A stretch of 64,000 nt of DNA from Carallia brachiata (lineage: Eukaryota > Streptophyta > Magnoliopsida > Malpighiales > Rhizophoraceae), in contig JADCRB010000039.1 of assembly GCA_021464245.1 (NCBI GenBank), positions 65,130 to 129,129 on the forward strand, in the 5' to 3' direction. The position numbers and the translations under genes were made by a program. Shown piece after piece: positions 1 to 10,381 of this stretch. The notes beneath the pieces were generated by a model that made no database searches, was not told where the DNA came from, and saw only the letters and a program-made list of their open reading frames with translations. Every line of letters begins with the position of its first letter. Position 1 is the first letter of the stretch.

Positions 1-900
1 TGCAAATAACTGATTTCTTTCATTTTTAATGGCTTATTTGACCCAAATTAAACTTAAATGAATCATAACTGCTTTCAAAACCTTTAATTTCAATGCAAAA
101 AGCATATTTAACACCTTTTGGGGTGTTAAATGCATTCATTCCCTCTACTAAGTGTGCAATTGATCATAATTTGTATTATTAGTTGCATAAAAACCATTTG
201 TGGCAAGAATAAAAAGGCTAAATCACTTCATTTCTTGCAAATATGTGATTTTCTATCGTTTTCATAGATTATTTAACCCAAATTAAACTAAAATGAAGCA
301 TAAATGCTTACAAAAACCGTTAATTCCAATGCAAAAAGCATATTTAGCACCTTTTGGCATTTATTAGTTGCATTGGACCATTTTTGGCATGAATAAAAAG
401 GCTAAATCACTTCATTTCTTACAAATAAGTGATTTTCCTTGATCTTAATGGCTTATTTACCCAAATTGAACGTAAATGAAGAATAAATGCTTGCAAAAAC
501 TTTTATTTTCAATGCAAAAAGCATTTTTAACACGTTTTGGGTTATTAAATGCATTCAATAACCTCCAATAAGTGTGCAATTGATCATAATTTACATTTAT
601 TAGTTGCATCAGAGCATTTGTGGCATAAATAAAGTGGCTAAATTACTTCATTTCTTTTAAATAAGTGATTTTCTTTGATTGTAATGGCCTATTTACCCAA
701 ATTGAACTTAAATGAAGCATAAATGCTTGCAAAAACTTTTATTTTCAATGCAAAAAGCATTTTTAACACGTTTTGGGTTATTAAATGCTTTCAACACCCT
801 CCAATAAGTGTGCAATTAATCATAATTTACATTTATTAGTTGCATCAGAGCATTTGTGGCATGAATAAAGTGGCTAAATCACTTCATTTCTTGCAAATAA
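1..900 (+). repeat. Divergent monomers, one truncated
   Basis: Four monomers that resemble each other less than those further right. The monomer beginning near 243 is only about 183 bp long. It jumps at about 355-358 from the CACCTTTTGG segment straight to CATTTATTAGTTGCAT, losing about 54 bp that normally contain the central palindrome and the GTGCAATTGATCAT segment. Edge-like divergence of this kind is expected where unequal exchange is rare. Confidence 0.85.
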
Positions 901-907
901 GTGATTT
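876..907. repeat. Example of the conserved AAATCACTT/AAGTGATTT dyad
   Basis: A 9-bp perfect inverted repeat with a 14-bp spacer, present once in most monomers. Monomers with AAATCACAT keep a 7-bp stem (AAATCAC/GTGATTT). It could form a hairpin or be a bipartite protein site. No binding function is shown by sequence alone. Confidence 0.8.
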
Positions 908-2316
908 TCTTTCATTTTAATGACTTATTTGACCCAAATTAAACTTAAATGAATCATAAATGCTTACAAAAACCCTTAATTTCAATGTAAAAAGCATATT
1001 TAACACCTTTTGGTGTTAAATGCATTTAATACCCTCTAATAAGTGTTCAATTGATCATAATTTACATTTATTAGTTGCATAAGAGCAATTGTGGCATGAA
1101 TAAAGAGACTAAATCACTTAATTTCTTGCAAATAAGTGATTTTCCTTGATTTTAAGGGCTTTTTTACCCAAATTGAACTTAATGTAAGCGTAAATGCTTA
1201 CAGAAACCGTTAATTTCAATGCAAAAGGCATATTTAACACCTTTTGGGGTGTTAAATGCATTCAATTCCCTCTAATAAGTGTGCAATTGATCGTAATTTA
1301 CATTTATTAGTTGCATAAGAGCATTTGTGGCATGAATAAAGAGGCTAAATCTCTTCATTTCTTGCAAATAAGTGATTTTCTTTCATTTTAATGACTTATT
1401 TGACCCAAATTAAACTTAAATGAATCATAAATGCTTACAAAAACCCTTAATTTCAATGTAAAAAGCATATTTAACACCTTTTGGGGTGTTAAATGCATTT
1501 AATACCCTCTAATAAGTGTTCAATTGATCATAATTTACATTTATTAGTTGCATAAGAGCAATTGTGGCATGAATAAAGAGACTAAATCACTTAATTCTTG
1601 CAAATAAGTGATTTTCCTTGATTTTAAGGGCTTTTTTACCCAAATTGAACTTAATGTAAGCGTAAATGCTTACAGAAACCGTTAATTTCAATGCAAAAGG
1701 CATATTTAACACCTTTTGAGGTGTTAAATGCATTCAATTCCCTCTAATAAGTGTGCAATTGATCGTAATTTACATTTATTAGTTGCATAAGAGCATTTGT
1801 GGCATGAATAAAGAGGCTAAATCTCTTCATTTCTTGCAAATAAGTGATTTTCTTTCATTTTAATGACTTATTTGACCCAAATTAAACTTAAATGAATCAT
1901 AAATGCTTACAAAAACCCTTAATTTCAATGTAAAAAGCATATTTAACACCTTTTGGGGTGTTAAATGCATTTAATACCCTCTAATAAGTGTTCAATTGAT
2001 CATAATTTACATTTATTAGTTGCGTAAGAGCAATTGTGGCATGAATAAAGAGACTAAATCACTTAATTTCTTGCAAATAAGAGATTTTCCTTGATTTTAA
2101 CGGCTTTTTTACCCAAATTGAACTTAAAGTAAGCGTAAATGCTTACAGAAACCGTTAATTTCAATGCAAAAAGCATGTTTAACACCTTTTGGGGTGTTAA
2201 ATGCATTCAATTCCCTCTAATAAGTGTGCAATTGATCGTAATTTACATTTATTAGTTGCATAAGAGCATTTGTGGTATGAATAAGGAGGCTAAATCTCTT
2301 CATTTCTTGCAAATAA
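901..2316 (+). repeat. Dimeric higher-order repeat, three copies of about 472 bp
   Basis: Two different monomers alternate. Type A begins GTGATTTTCTTTCATTTTAA and contains TTATTTGACCC. Type B contains TTTTCCTTGATTTTAA and the phrase GCGTAAATGCTTACAGAAACC. Type A starts at 901, 1372 and 1844, giving spacings of 471 and 472 bp. The first two copies are almost identical. The third differs at a few sites, for example AAGAGATTTT at about 2079. Confidence 0.9.
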
Positions 2317-3600
2317 GTGATTTTCCTTGATTTTAATGGCTTTTTTACCCAAATTGAACCTAAAGTAAGCATAAATCCTTACAAAAACCGTGAATTTCAA
2401 TGCAAAAAGCATATTTAACACCTTTTGGGGTGTTAAATGCATTCAATTCCCTCTAATAAGTATGCAATTGATCATGATTTGCATTTATTAGTTGCATAAG
2501 AGCATTTGTGGCATGAATAAAAATGCTAAATCACTTCATTTCTTGTAAATAAGTGATTTTCTTTGCTTTTAATGGCTTATTTAACCCAAATTGAACTTAA
2601 ATTAAGCATAGATGCTTACAAAAACCGTAAATTTCAATGCAAAAAGCATATTTAACACCTTTTGGGTTGTTAAATGCATTCAATTCCCTCTAATATGTGT
2701 GTAATTGATCATAATTTGTATTTATTGTGTTCCATAGACCATTTGGGGCATGAATAGAGAGGCTAAATCACTTCATTTCTTGCAAATAAGTGATTTTCTT
2801 TCATTTCAATGACTTATTTGACCCAAATTAAACTTAAATGAATCATAAATGCTTACAAAACCATTAATTTCAATGTAAAAAGCATATTTAACACCTTTTG
2901 GGGTGTTAAATGCATTCAATACCCTATAATAAGTGTGCAATTGATCATAATTTGCATTTATTAGTTGCATAAGAGCATTTGTGGCATGAATAAAGAGACT
3001 AAATCACTTCATTTCTTGCAAATAAATGATTTTCCCTGATTTTAATGGCTTATTTAACCCAAATTTAACTTAAATGAAGCATAAATGCTTGCAAAAACCT
3101 TTAATTTCAATGCAAAAAGCATTTTCAATACGTTTTGTGGTATTAAATGCATTCAATATCCTCCAGTAAGTGTGCAATTGATCATAATTTGCATTTATTA
3201 GTTGCATAAGACCATTTGCGGCATGAATAAAGAGGCTAAATCACTTCATTTCTTGCAAATAAGTGATTTTCATTGATTTTAATGGCTTATCTAACCCAAA
3301 TTGAAATTAAATGAAGCACAAATGCTTACAAAAACCCTCAATTTCAATGCAAAAAGTTTTTTTAACACGTTTTCGGGCATTAAATGCATTCAATATCCCC
3401 CAATAAGTGTGCAATTAATCATAATTTGCATTTATTAGTTGCATAAGATCATTTTAGGTAAGAATAAAGAGGCTAAATCACTTCATTTCTTGCAAATAAG
3501 TGATTTTCATTAATTTTAATAGCTTATCTAACCCAAATTGGACTTAAATGAAGCACAAAGGTTTATAAAAACCTTTAATTTCAATTCAAAAGGCATTCAA
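2317..3600 (+). repeat. Satellite monomers without clear higher-order period
   Basis: About five and a half monomers with independent substitutions. One oddity is at 2721-2760, where the usual TTAGTTGCATAAG reads TTGTGTTCCATAG. The last monomer is cut off after AAAAGGCATTCAA just before the N at 3601, so roughly half a monomer is missing at that point. I see no gene. Confidence 0.85.
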
Positions 3601-3601
3601 N
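3601..3601. other. Single N, probable assembly joint
   Basis: One ambiguous base interrupts the monomer phase: the left side stops mid-monomer and the right side starts at ATAAGTGATT. Sequence to its right, up to about 5250, has many one-base insertions and deletions relative to neighbouring copies. Confidence 0.8.
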
Positions 3602-6000
3602 ATAAGTGATTTTTATTGATTTTAATGTCTTATTTAACCCAAATTGAACTTAAATGAAGCACAAATGCCTACAAAAACCTCTAATTTCAATGCAAAAAAG
3701 CATTTTAAAAACAGGTTTTGGGGTTTTTAACGCTTTCAATACCCTCTAATAAGTGCGCAATTGATCATAATTTGCGTATATTAGTTGCATAAGAGCATTT
3801 GTGGCATGAATAAAGAAGCTAAATCACTTCATTTCTTGTAAATAAGTGATTTTCTTTCATTTTAATGGCTTATTTAACCCAAATTAAGCTTAAATGAATC
3901 ATAAATGCTTAAAAAAAACCTTTGATTTCAATGCAAAAAGCATTTTTTTTACATGTTTTGGGGTATTAAATGCAGTCAATACCCTTCAATAAGTGTGCAA
4001 TTGATCATATTTGCATTTATTAGTTGCATAAGACCATTTGTGATATGAACATAGAGGCTAAATCACATCATTTCTTGCAAATAAGTGATTTTCATTGATT
4101 TTAATGGCTATTTAACCCAAATTGAACTTAAATGAAGCCAAATGCTTACAAAAACCTTTAATTTCAATACAAAAAGCATTTTTAAAACGTTTTTGGGTAT
4201 TGAATGCATTCAATACCTCCATAAGTGTGCAATTGATCATATTTGCATTTATTAGTGCATAAGACCATTTGTGATATGAACATAGAGGCTAAATCACATC
4301 ATTTCTTGCAAATAAGTGATCATCGATTTTTAATGGCTTATTTAACCCAAATTGAACTTAAATGAAGCACAAATGCTTACAAAAACCATAATTTCAATGC
4401 AAAAAGCATTTTTAACACGTTTTTGGGTATTAAATGCATTTAATACCCTCCAATAAGTGTGCAATTGTTCAAAATTTGCATTTGTTAGTTGGATAAGACC
4501 ATTTGTAGCATTAACATAGAGGCTAAATCACATTATTTCTTACAAATAAGTGATTTTTATTGATTTTACTGTCTTATTTAACTCAAATTGAACTTAAATG
4601 AAGCACAAATGCCTACAAAAACCTCTAATTTCAATGCAAAAAGCATTTTTAACAGGTTTTGGGGTATTAAATGCTTTCAATACCCTCCAATAACTGTGCA
4701 ATTGATCATAATTTGCGTATATTAGTTGCATAAGAGCATTTGTGGCATGAATAAAGAAGCTAAATCTCTTCATTTCTGTAAATAAGTGATTTTCTTCATT
4801 TTAATGGCTTATTTAACCCAAATTAAGCTTAAATGAATCATAAATGCTTAAAAAAACCTTTAATTTCAATGAAAAAAGCATTTTTTTACATGTTTTGGGT
4901 TATTAAATGCAGTCAATACCCTTCAATAAGTGTGCAATTGATCATAATTTGCATTTATTAGTTGCATAAGACCATTTGTGGCATGAACATAGAGGCTAAA
5001 TCAATCATTTCTAGCAAATAAGTGATTTCATTGATTTTAATGTCTTATTTAACCCAAATTGAACTTAAATGAAGTACAAATGCTTACAAAAACCTTTAAT
5101 TTCAATGCAAAAAGCATTTTTAAACACGTTTTGGGGTATTAAATGCATTCAATACCCTCCAATAAGTGAGCAATTGATCATAATTTGCATTTATTAGTTG
5201 CATAAATCATTTCTCGCATGAACATAGAGGCCAAATCACATCATTTCTTACAAATAAGTGATTTTCATTGATTTTAATGGCTTATTTAACCCAAATTGAA
5301 CTTAAATGAAGTACAAATGCTTACAAAAACCTTTAATTTCAATGCAAAACGCATTTTTAGCACGTTTTTGGGTATTAAATGCATTCAATACCCTCAAATA
5401 AGTGTGCAATTGATCATAATTTGCATTTATTAGTTGCATAAGACCATTTGTGGCATGAACATAAAGGCTAAATCACATTATTTCTTACAAATAAGTGATT
5501 TTTATTGATTTTAATGTCTTATTTAACCCAAATTGAACTTAAATGAAGCTCAAATGCCTACAAAAACCTCTAATTTCAATGCAAAAAGCATTTTTAACAG
5601 GTTTTGGGGTATTAAATGCTTTCAATACCCCCAATAAGTGTGCAATCTATCATAATTTGCGTATATTAGTTGCATAAGAGCATTTGTGGCATGAATAAAG
5701 AAGCTAAATCACTTCATTTCTTGTAAATAAGTGATTTTCTTTCATTTTAATGGCTTATTTAACCCAAATTAGCTAAATGAATCATAAATGCTTAAAAAAA
5801 CCTTTAATTTCAATGCAAAAAGCATTTTTTATATGTTTTGGGGTATTAAATGCAGTCAATAACCTTCAATAAGTGTGCAATTGATCATAATTTGCATTTA
5901 TTAGTTGCATAAGACCATTTGTGATATGAACATAGAGGCTAAATCCCATCATTTCTTGCAAATAAGTGATTTTCATTGATTTTAATGGCTTATGCAACCC
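3602..6000 (+). repeat. Tetrameric higher-order repeat, about 0.94 kb
   Basis: The marker phrase TTTGCGTATATTAGTTGCAT occurs at 3771, 4712 and 5656, giving spacings of 941 and 944 bp, or four monomers. It is followed each time by a monomer with AATAAAGAAGCTAAATC and then one with a CATTTTTTTACATG-type variant (near 3945, 4880 and 5825). The first two copies contain many apparent one-base indels. The third is cleaner. Confidence 0.85.
5134..5157. repeat. Example of the central near-perfect 24-bp palindrome
   Basis: The arms GGGTATT and AATACCC flank a core AATGCATT that is itself a palindrome. One base on each side of the core (A and C) is unpaired, so 22 of 24 positions are symmetric. Most right-block monomers keep it. 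The dimeric block at 901-2316 has decayed arms in its type B monomers (GGGTGTT and AATTCCC). Confidence 0.85.
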
Positions 6001-7087
6001 AAATTGAACTTAAATGAAGCACAAATGCTTACAAAAACCTTTAATTTCAATGCAAAAAGCATTTTTAACACGTTTTTGGGTATTAAATGCATTCAGTACC
6101 CTCCAATAAGTTTGCAATTGATCATATTTGCATTTATTAGTTGCATAAGACCATTTGTGATATGAACATAGAGGCTAAATCACATCATTTCTTGCAAATA
6201 AGTGATTTTCATTGATTTTAATGGCTTATTTAACCCAAATTGAACTTAAATGAAGAACAAATGCTTACAAAAACCTTTAATTTCAATGCAAAAAACATTT
6301 TTAACACGTTTTTGGGTATTAAATGCATTCAATACCCTCCAATAAGTGTGCAATTGGTCATAATTTGCATATATTAGTTGCATAAGAGCATTTGTGGCAT
6401 GAATAAAGAGGCTAAATCACTTCATTTCTTGCAAATAAGTGATTTTCATTGATTTTAATGGCTTATTTAACACAAATTGAATTTAAATGAAGCACAAATG
6501 CTTACAAAAACATTTAATTTCAATGCAAAAAGCATTTTAAACACGTTTTGGGGTGTTAAATGCATTGAATACCCTCCAATAAGTGTGCAATTGATCATAA
6601 TTTGCATTTATTAGTTGCATAAGTCCATCTGTGGCATGAACATAGAGGCTAAATCACATCATTTCTTACAAATAAGTGATTTTCATTGATTTTAATGGCT
6701 TCTTTAACCGAAATTGAACTTAAATGAAGCACAAATGCTTACAAAAACCTTTAATTTTAATGCAAAAAGCATTTTTAACAGTTTTTGGGTATTAAATGCA
6801 TTCAATACCCTCCAATAAGTGTGCAATTGATCATAATTTGCATTTATTAGTTGCATAAGACCATTTGTGACATGAACATAGAGGCTAAATCACATCATTT
6901 CTTGCAAATAAGTGATTTTCATTGATTTTAATGGCTTATTTAACCCAAATTAAACTTAAATGAAGCACAAATGCTTACAAAAACCTTTAATTTCAATGCA
7001 AAAAGCATTTTTAACACGTTTTTTTGGTATTAAATGCATTGAATACCCTCCAATAAGTGTGCAATTGATCATAATTTGCGTTTATTA
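6001..7087 (+). repeat. Satellite monomers up to the insertion site
   Basis: About four and a half monomers with CATTGATTTTAATGGCTTATTT and AACACGTTTT variants. The segment at about 6609-6710 (CATCTGTGGCATG followed by TGGCTTCTTTAACC) closely matches the first monomer right of the retrotransposon (15520-15612). The last monomer is interrupted at 7087 in the TTTATTAG segment. I see no gene. Confidence 0.9.
7083..7087. repeat. Left target-site duplication, TATTA
   Basis: TATTA lies directly before the 5' LTR start and is repeated directly after the 3' LTR at 15508-15512. Five-base duplications are normal for Ty1-copia integration. Deleting the element plus one copy gives a continuous 238-bp monomer. 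Confidence 0.9.
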
Positions 7088-7988
7088 TGTTGGAAAATTC
7101 ATACCCCATGCATACATTAAGAAATTGTTACTAAGTGTAAATTCATGTTTTGATGATGAGTGTTTTGATAATGAGCTATGAACCAATCTAACATAAGTAC
7201 GAGTGAATTTCATTTGTATGTTCTTCAAGTATACAATTTAGGTTCAAGAAGTCCAAAGAGGTACACATATGCCATCTTACACGTGCATGGAAGTGCATGA
7301 AAGATAAATATCACATTGGGCCTTATTAAGCTATTATCTTATAAAGACAGCATAAGAGCAAATCTGTTTGGACAGATTCCAGGTACTAAACTCACTCACT
7401 TGAGATATATTTGGGCCTAAAATATATAATTTTGGCAGGACTATAAGTCTAGTTTCAAATGAGCTTGGTCGTGCAATTTTTGGAGCCCTAGAGAAAAACT
7501 TATGAATTTTATACCAAGAGGGTGCAAGCTGTCAGGAACTTTCAGTGCACATGGAGTGAATTGCAACGGCTGCCTAGAAGAGCACACGACGAATTTGAAT
7601 GTGAAATTTTTTGTGTAGATTCTTTGTTCTGTCTATTAATCAATGCAAAAAGAATCACATCAAAATTCAAAGCCATCTGCAAGATATTACCGTTCTACTA
7701 AAAGTGTGCAGACTGTCTAACGGAACTTTAACGTCTGTATTCAAACATTTATTTGACTATGCTATACTCATTCAAAAATAGTCAAATTTGGTGGGTAGAG
7801 AGCTCTGACAGTCTACTAAATAACAAAAAAGGAATCGCAATTTTTCAAGCTGTCTGTATCAAGTTATAGCCGTTCAACCAGAAGGTGTCAAACAAGAATC
7901 AATGCAAAGCTGTCAAGAGGGCAACAACAAGTTATGCATGTGCAACTCATGGCAACGGCTCTAACAAGTTGCTAACCTATCTTGCAGC

Positions 7989-7996
7989 TATTTAAA
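7989..7996 (+). promoter_or_regulatory. TATA-like box of the 5' LTR promoter
   Basis: TATTTAAA lies within the sequence GCAGCTATTTAAACATC, about 570 bp before the LTR end, and is preserved at 14948-14955 in the 3' LTR. A possible polyadenylation signal AATAAA follows at 8024-8029 in this copy only. The assignment is by motif and position; no transcript start is visible from sequence. Confidence 0.45.
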
Positions 7997-8278
7997 CATC
8001 ACTTGAAGATGTTTTACTTGTAAAATAAAGTTATATTCAAGTACTGCACAATCTCTCTCAAGGAACAAAAAAACTTTCTTTACTTTAAGTGCTTTCATTG
8101 TAAAACTAGCATTCAAGCTAGTAAGTTTCATTTGTATTGTAATACATTGTGAGAATAGGTGAGAGCTCTCAAGTGGGACTTGTGAGGATCATCTTGTAAG
8201 GAGTTAGGGTTGAACTCCAAGAAGGACAACCTAAAAGAAAAGGGAAAGTTGTGTTGACAAGTGGGACTTGTGCAACAG

Positions 8279-8350
8279 GCGTTTTGAAGGCGGACGCAAG
8301 GGTGTTTGCGGAGTCTTCTTGTAAACTGTACGGTGGTGATTGGTGCGCCC
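8279..8350 (+). promoter_or_regulatory. CpG-rich cluster near the 3' end of the 5' LTR
   Basis: Six CpG dinucleotides fall within about 70 bp (GGCGTT, GGCGGA, GACGCA, TGCGGA, TACGGT, GTGCGCCC), against a nearly CpG-free satellite around it. The same cluster is in the 3' LTR at about 15233-15303. I recall CpG-rich regions near the LTR end as a Sirevirus trait. It is a plausible target for DNA methylation. Confidence 0.5.
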
Positions 8351-8561
8351 AAAGGCACCCTATAGTTCAACTCTCAAGAATCTCCAAGAGAGGGATTGTT
8401 GAGAAGACCAAGGACGTAGCCATTTGGTGAACCTTGTAAAAATCGGTATTGTATTTCTTTCAATCTCTTGTTTACATTCATTTGCAGAAATTTTTATTTG
8501 AGGATTTCATTGGTAAAGCCTATTCACCCCCCCTCTAGGCTTTACCCAAGGGACCAACATT

Positions 8562-8573
8562 TGGTATCAGAGC
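8562..8573 (+). promoter_or_regulatory. Primer binding site, initiator Met tRNA type
   Basis: TGGTATCAGAGC begins two bases after the LTR end. This is the standard plant Ty1-copia primer site, complementary to the 3' end of the initiator methionine tRNA, where minus-strand cDNA synthesis starts. The site looks intact. Confidence 0.93.
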
Positions 8574-8614
8574 TTAACCTCACTTGTAAGGCTTAACATC
8601 CTTGAGGGATCCCC

Positions 8615-9023
8615 ATGGAATCCTCATCAATGAAAACAAGAGACCTTTCTTTGATGGTATGATTTTCAATACTATAAAGATCATATGGAAAGTTATCTTA
8701 AATCTAAGGGGATGAAAGTTTGGCAAAGTGTAGAAGAGGGACCATATGTGCCTGGAAGAAGTTGTTGATGATAAGGGAGTAAAAACCTTGAGAGAAAACC
8801 AATAGGAAAATGGGATGAAGAGGACTATAAGAAAAACCAAATAGATGAAAGAGCATATTATTATTTGAAAATGTCCATAGCTAGAAGTGAATATAACACC
8901 ATCAAACATTGTAAAAATGCTAAGGAAATTTGGAATACATTGTGTCTCTCAAATGAAGGGACATTAAAAGTTAGGAAAGTTAAACTTGGCATGCTTATGA
9001 AAGATTTGAACTTTTCACTATGA
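8615..9023 (+). pseudogene. gag: gag, broken amino-terminal part
   Basis: The ATG at 8615 is the likely original gag start, but its frame stops at 8660-8662. Recognisable capsid-type sequence then continues in pieces: FFDG in a second frame (from 8644), YKDHMESYLKSKGMKVWQ in a third (from 8673, stopping near 8770), and an open segment from 8805 to 9023 with the AKEIWNTL motif of the UBN2/retrotransposon gag domain. That last piece ends in a stop that overlaps the start of the next gag segment. At least three frameshifts are therefore needed to read through. Functional gag would assemble the virus-like particle in the cytoplasm; this copy cannot make its amino-terminal half. Confidence 0.85.
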
Positions 9024-9532
9024 GACCAAATGAATCGGTTAAAAGTGTGTATGATAGACTCATGATTATTGCTAATGGACTAACCGATCTTGGCAAAGTG
9101 TTTGGAAAGGGTGAACTTGTGCAGAAATTAATGAATTCGATGAATGAGGAATACGAAATGAAGATTAATGCCATTGAAGAAACTCACAACGTGGAGGAGC
9201 TAACCATGGAAGAGTTACTTGGGTCCTTGATGACTCATGAGATCAAACTCAAAAGGAGAAGTGCATTACCACAAGTAGAATCATCCTCAAAAAATGTAGC
9301 ACTCAAAGCTAAAGCCAAGACTCCTTTGAAACATCAAAAGGATGATGAAAGTGATGTTGAAAGTGATTCAAGCATTGATGATGAAGAACTTGCTCTCTTT
9401 GTCAAAAGGTTCAAGAAGATGATGAAATATCCCAAAAGAAGAAGGAACCTCAAGAAACAAGTGTCCAACAAAAGTGAAGAGGAAGAAGGGCCTCTTTGTT
9501 TCGAATGCAATCAACCCGCCACTTCAAGGTAG
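9020..9532 (+). pseudogene. gag: gag, central UBN2 domain with broken zinc knuckle
   Basis: A 170-residue open frame. Residues 1 to about 85 continue the UBN2 gag domain (MRPNESVKSVYDRL, then NGLTDLGK and the EELLGSL region). Residues 90-160 are rich in Lys, Asp, Glu and Ser. The frame ends in the first half of a CCHC zinc knuckle: the first two cysteines are at codons 9497 and 9506. The His and last Cys codons (9520 and 9535) lie in a different frame, consistent with loss of one base near 9516-9519. The knuckle would normally bind genomic RNA during packaging. The ATG at 9020 is internal to gag, not a true start. Confidence 0.88.
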
Positions 9533-9635
9533 ATTGTCCCAATCTCAAGAAAAAGAAAGGTAAGAAAGGTAAGAAAGCATTTCTTGTAGGATGGGGTGAA
9601 GGTATGATGAAGATGAGAAAGAACAAGAATCATAC
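9533..9635 (+). pseudogene. gag: gag linker, out of frame
   Basis: After the zinc knuckle the reading continues in the frame of codon 9535 through a lysine-rich KKKKGKKGKK stretch, then FLVGWGE. It must shift again near 9603-9610 to enter the acidic stretch preceding the coiled-coil segment. Neither frame joins both sides without a change, so at least one more indel is present. Confidence 0.7.
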
Positions 9636-10166
9636 ATGGCACTCATGGCCCTAGATGATGACGATGAAAGTGACAATGAGGTAATGGATCTTCCCTCTTA
9701 TGAAGAACTTAGAGAAGCTTTTGATGATTTATTGATCACTTTTAAAAGGAAATGTAAACAATATAAAGAGCAAAAGAAAGCATGTGAAAAACTTTTGTTA
9801 GAGAAAGATGAAATTGTATTGGAAAATAGTCTTTTAAAAGAAGAACTTGAAAAGGCTAAATTAGATCATAAATCAACTTGTAGTGAGTTAAATTTTGTTA
9901 AACAAGAGCTTGCAATATCTAAAGAGGCCCCTAACATCAAAGACAATTTACATCATGCTTTGGAAAAAGAAGTTGAGGACCTTAAAGAAAAGAATTCAAA
10001 TTTAGAAAAGTCCTTTTCAAAATTCACATTAGGTAGCAATAAGTTAGATGAGATGTTATCTTGTCAAAAGAAATTTTTTAACAAATCCGGTTTGGGATAC
10101 CTCACTAAAAACAAGACTAATCTCATAAAAGAAAGAAAATGTTGTATCATGTTTTTATTGTCATAA
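9636..10166 (+). pseudogene. gag: gag, coiled-coil extension
   Basis: A 176-residue frame. It opens with an acidic run (DDDDESDNE), then a YEELREAF segment, then a long heptad-like, Lys/Glu/Leu-rich coiled coil at residues about 25-135 (KEQKKACEKLLLEKDEI, LKEELEKAK). This coiled-coil gag extension is commonly seen in Sirevirus-type elements and is thought to mediate protein contacts. The frame ends near a second zinc-knuckle-like motif that lies in another frame. The ATG at 9636 is internal. Confidence 0.82.
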
Positions 10167-10381
10167 AAAGGGACACAAATTTCATGATTGAACTTAGAAG
10201 ACCTAGTGATCCCAACAAGTCCTACATTAAAGATTATGTGTCATCTTCTAAAGTTGGACAAAGCCTAATAAATTCAAACAAGTATGGATGGTTAAAGATT
10301 CATTGAAGAAGAATGATTGTTGTAACATTGAAGGACCCAAAAAGATATGGGTACCAAAATATTCTACATCTTGTTTTGTAG
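10150..10381 (+). pseudogene. Second zinc-knuckle relic and gag/protease junction
   Basis: In the frame starting at 10150 the codons give CFYCHKKGHKFHD and then TGA at 10189. This fits a CX2CX4HX4C knuckle whose fourth cysteine codon has become, or been shifted to, a stop. Downstream, WTKPNKF-like and GPKKIWVPK sequences (the latter around 10330-10360) are typical of the stretch before the copia protease, but they are reached only after a further frame change. Confidence 0.65.

Larger units (their letters stand above)
1..7087 (+). repeat. Left satellite block, about 237-bp monomers
   Basis: About 30 head-to-tail monomers, all in one orientation. Each carries the same order of landmarks: AAGTGATTTT, a TTTAACCCAAATTGAACTT segment, AATGCAAAAAGCATT, a GGGTATT/AATACCC palindrome, GTGCAATTGATCATAATTTG, TTAGTTGCATAAG, and GGCTAAATCAC. 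The spacing between successive AAGTGATTTT motifs is close to 237 bp. There are no splice-like gene structures, and open frames inside it are short and recur only because the repeat recurs. Such homogeneous AT-rich tandem arrays are typical of plant centromeric or heterochromatic satellite DNA. The family is not one I recognise by name. Confidence 0.97.
7088..8559 (+). repeat. 5' long terminal repeat (1,472 bp)
   Basis: It starts TGTTGGAAAATTC and ends GGGACCAACA, with 6-bp inverted termini TGTTGG/CCAACA. It matches 14048-15507 throughout. Differences include 7102 (T versus C), a block near 7290-7312 where the two copies carry different short duplications of GTGCATGGAAG, and AATAAA at 8024-8029, which reads AAGAAA in the 3' copy. 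In its native role it would carry the promoter and set the RNA start. A TATA-like TATTTAAA lies at 7989. The minus-strand frame at 8128-8370 is not considered a gene. Confidence 0.95.

Noticed and set aside
6960..7181. Short open frames in the satellite, such as 6960-7181, 17768-17959, 29949-30176, 39289-39501 and 47732-47944
   Set aside because: They are the same repeat read in the same phase, 62-75 codons long, with no domain. They recur because the monomer recurs, and the first runs into the LTR.
8128..8370. Minus-strand frame in the LTR, also seen at 15082-15435
   Set aside because: It lies inside the LTR, differs in length and frame between the two LTR copies, and shows no recognisable domain. 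It is a chance frame.
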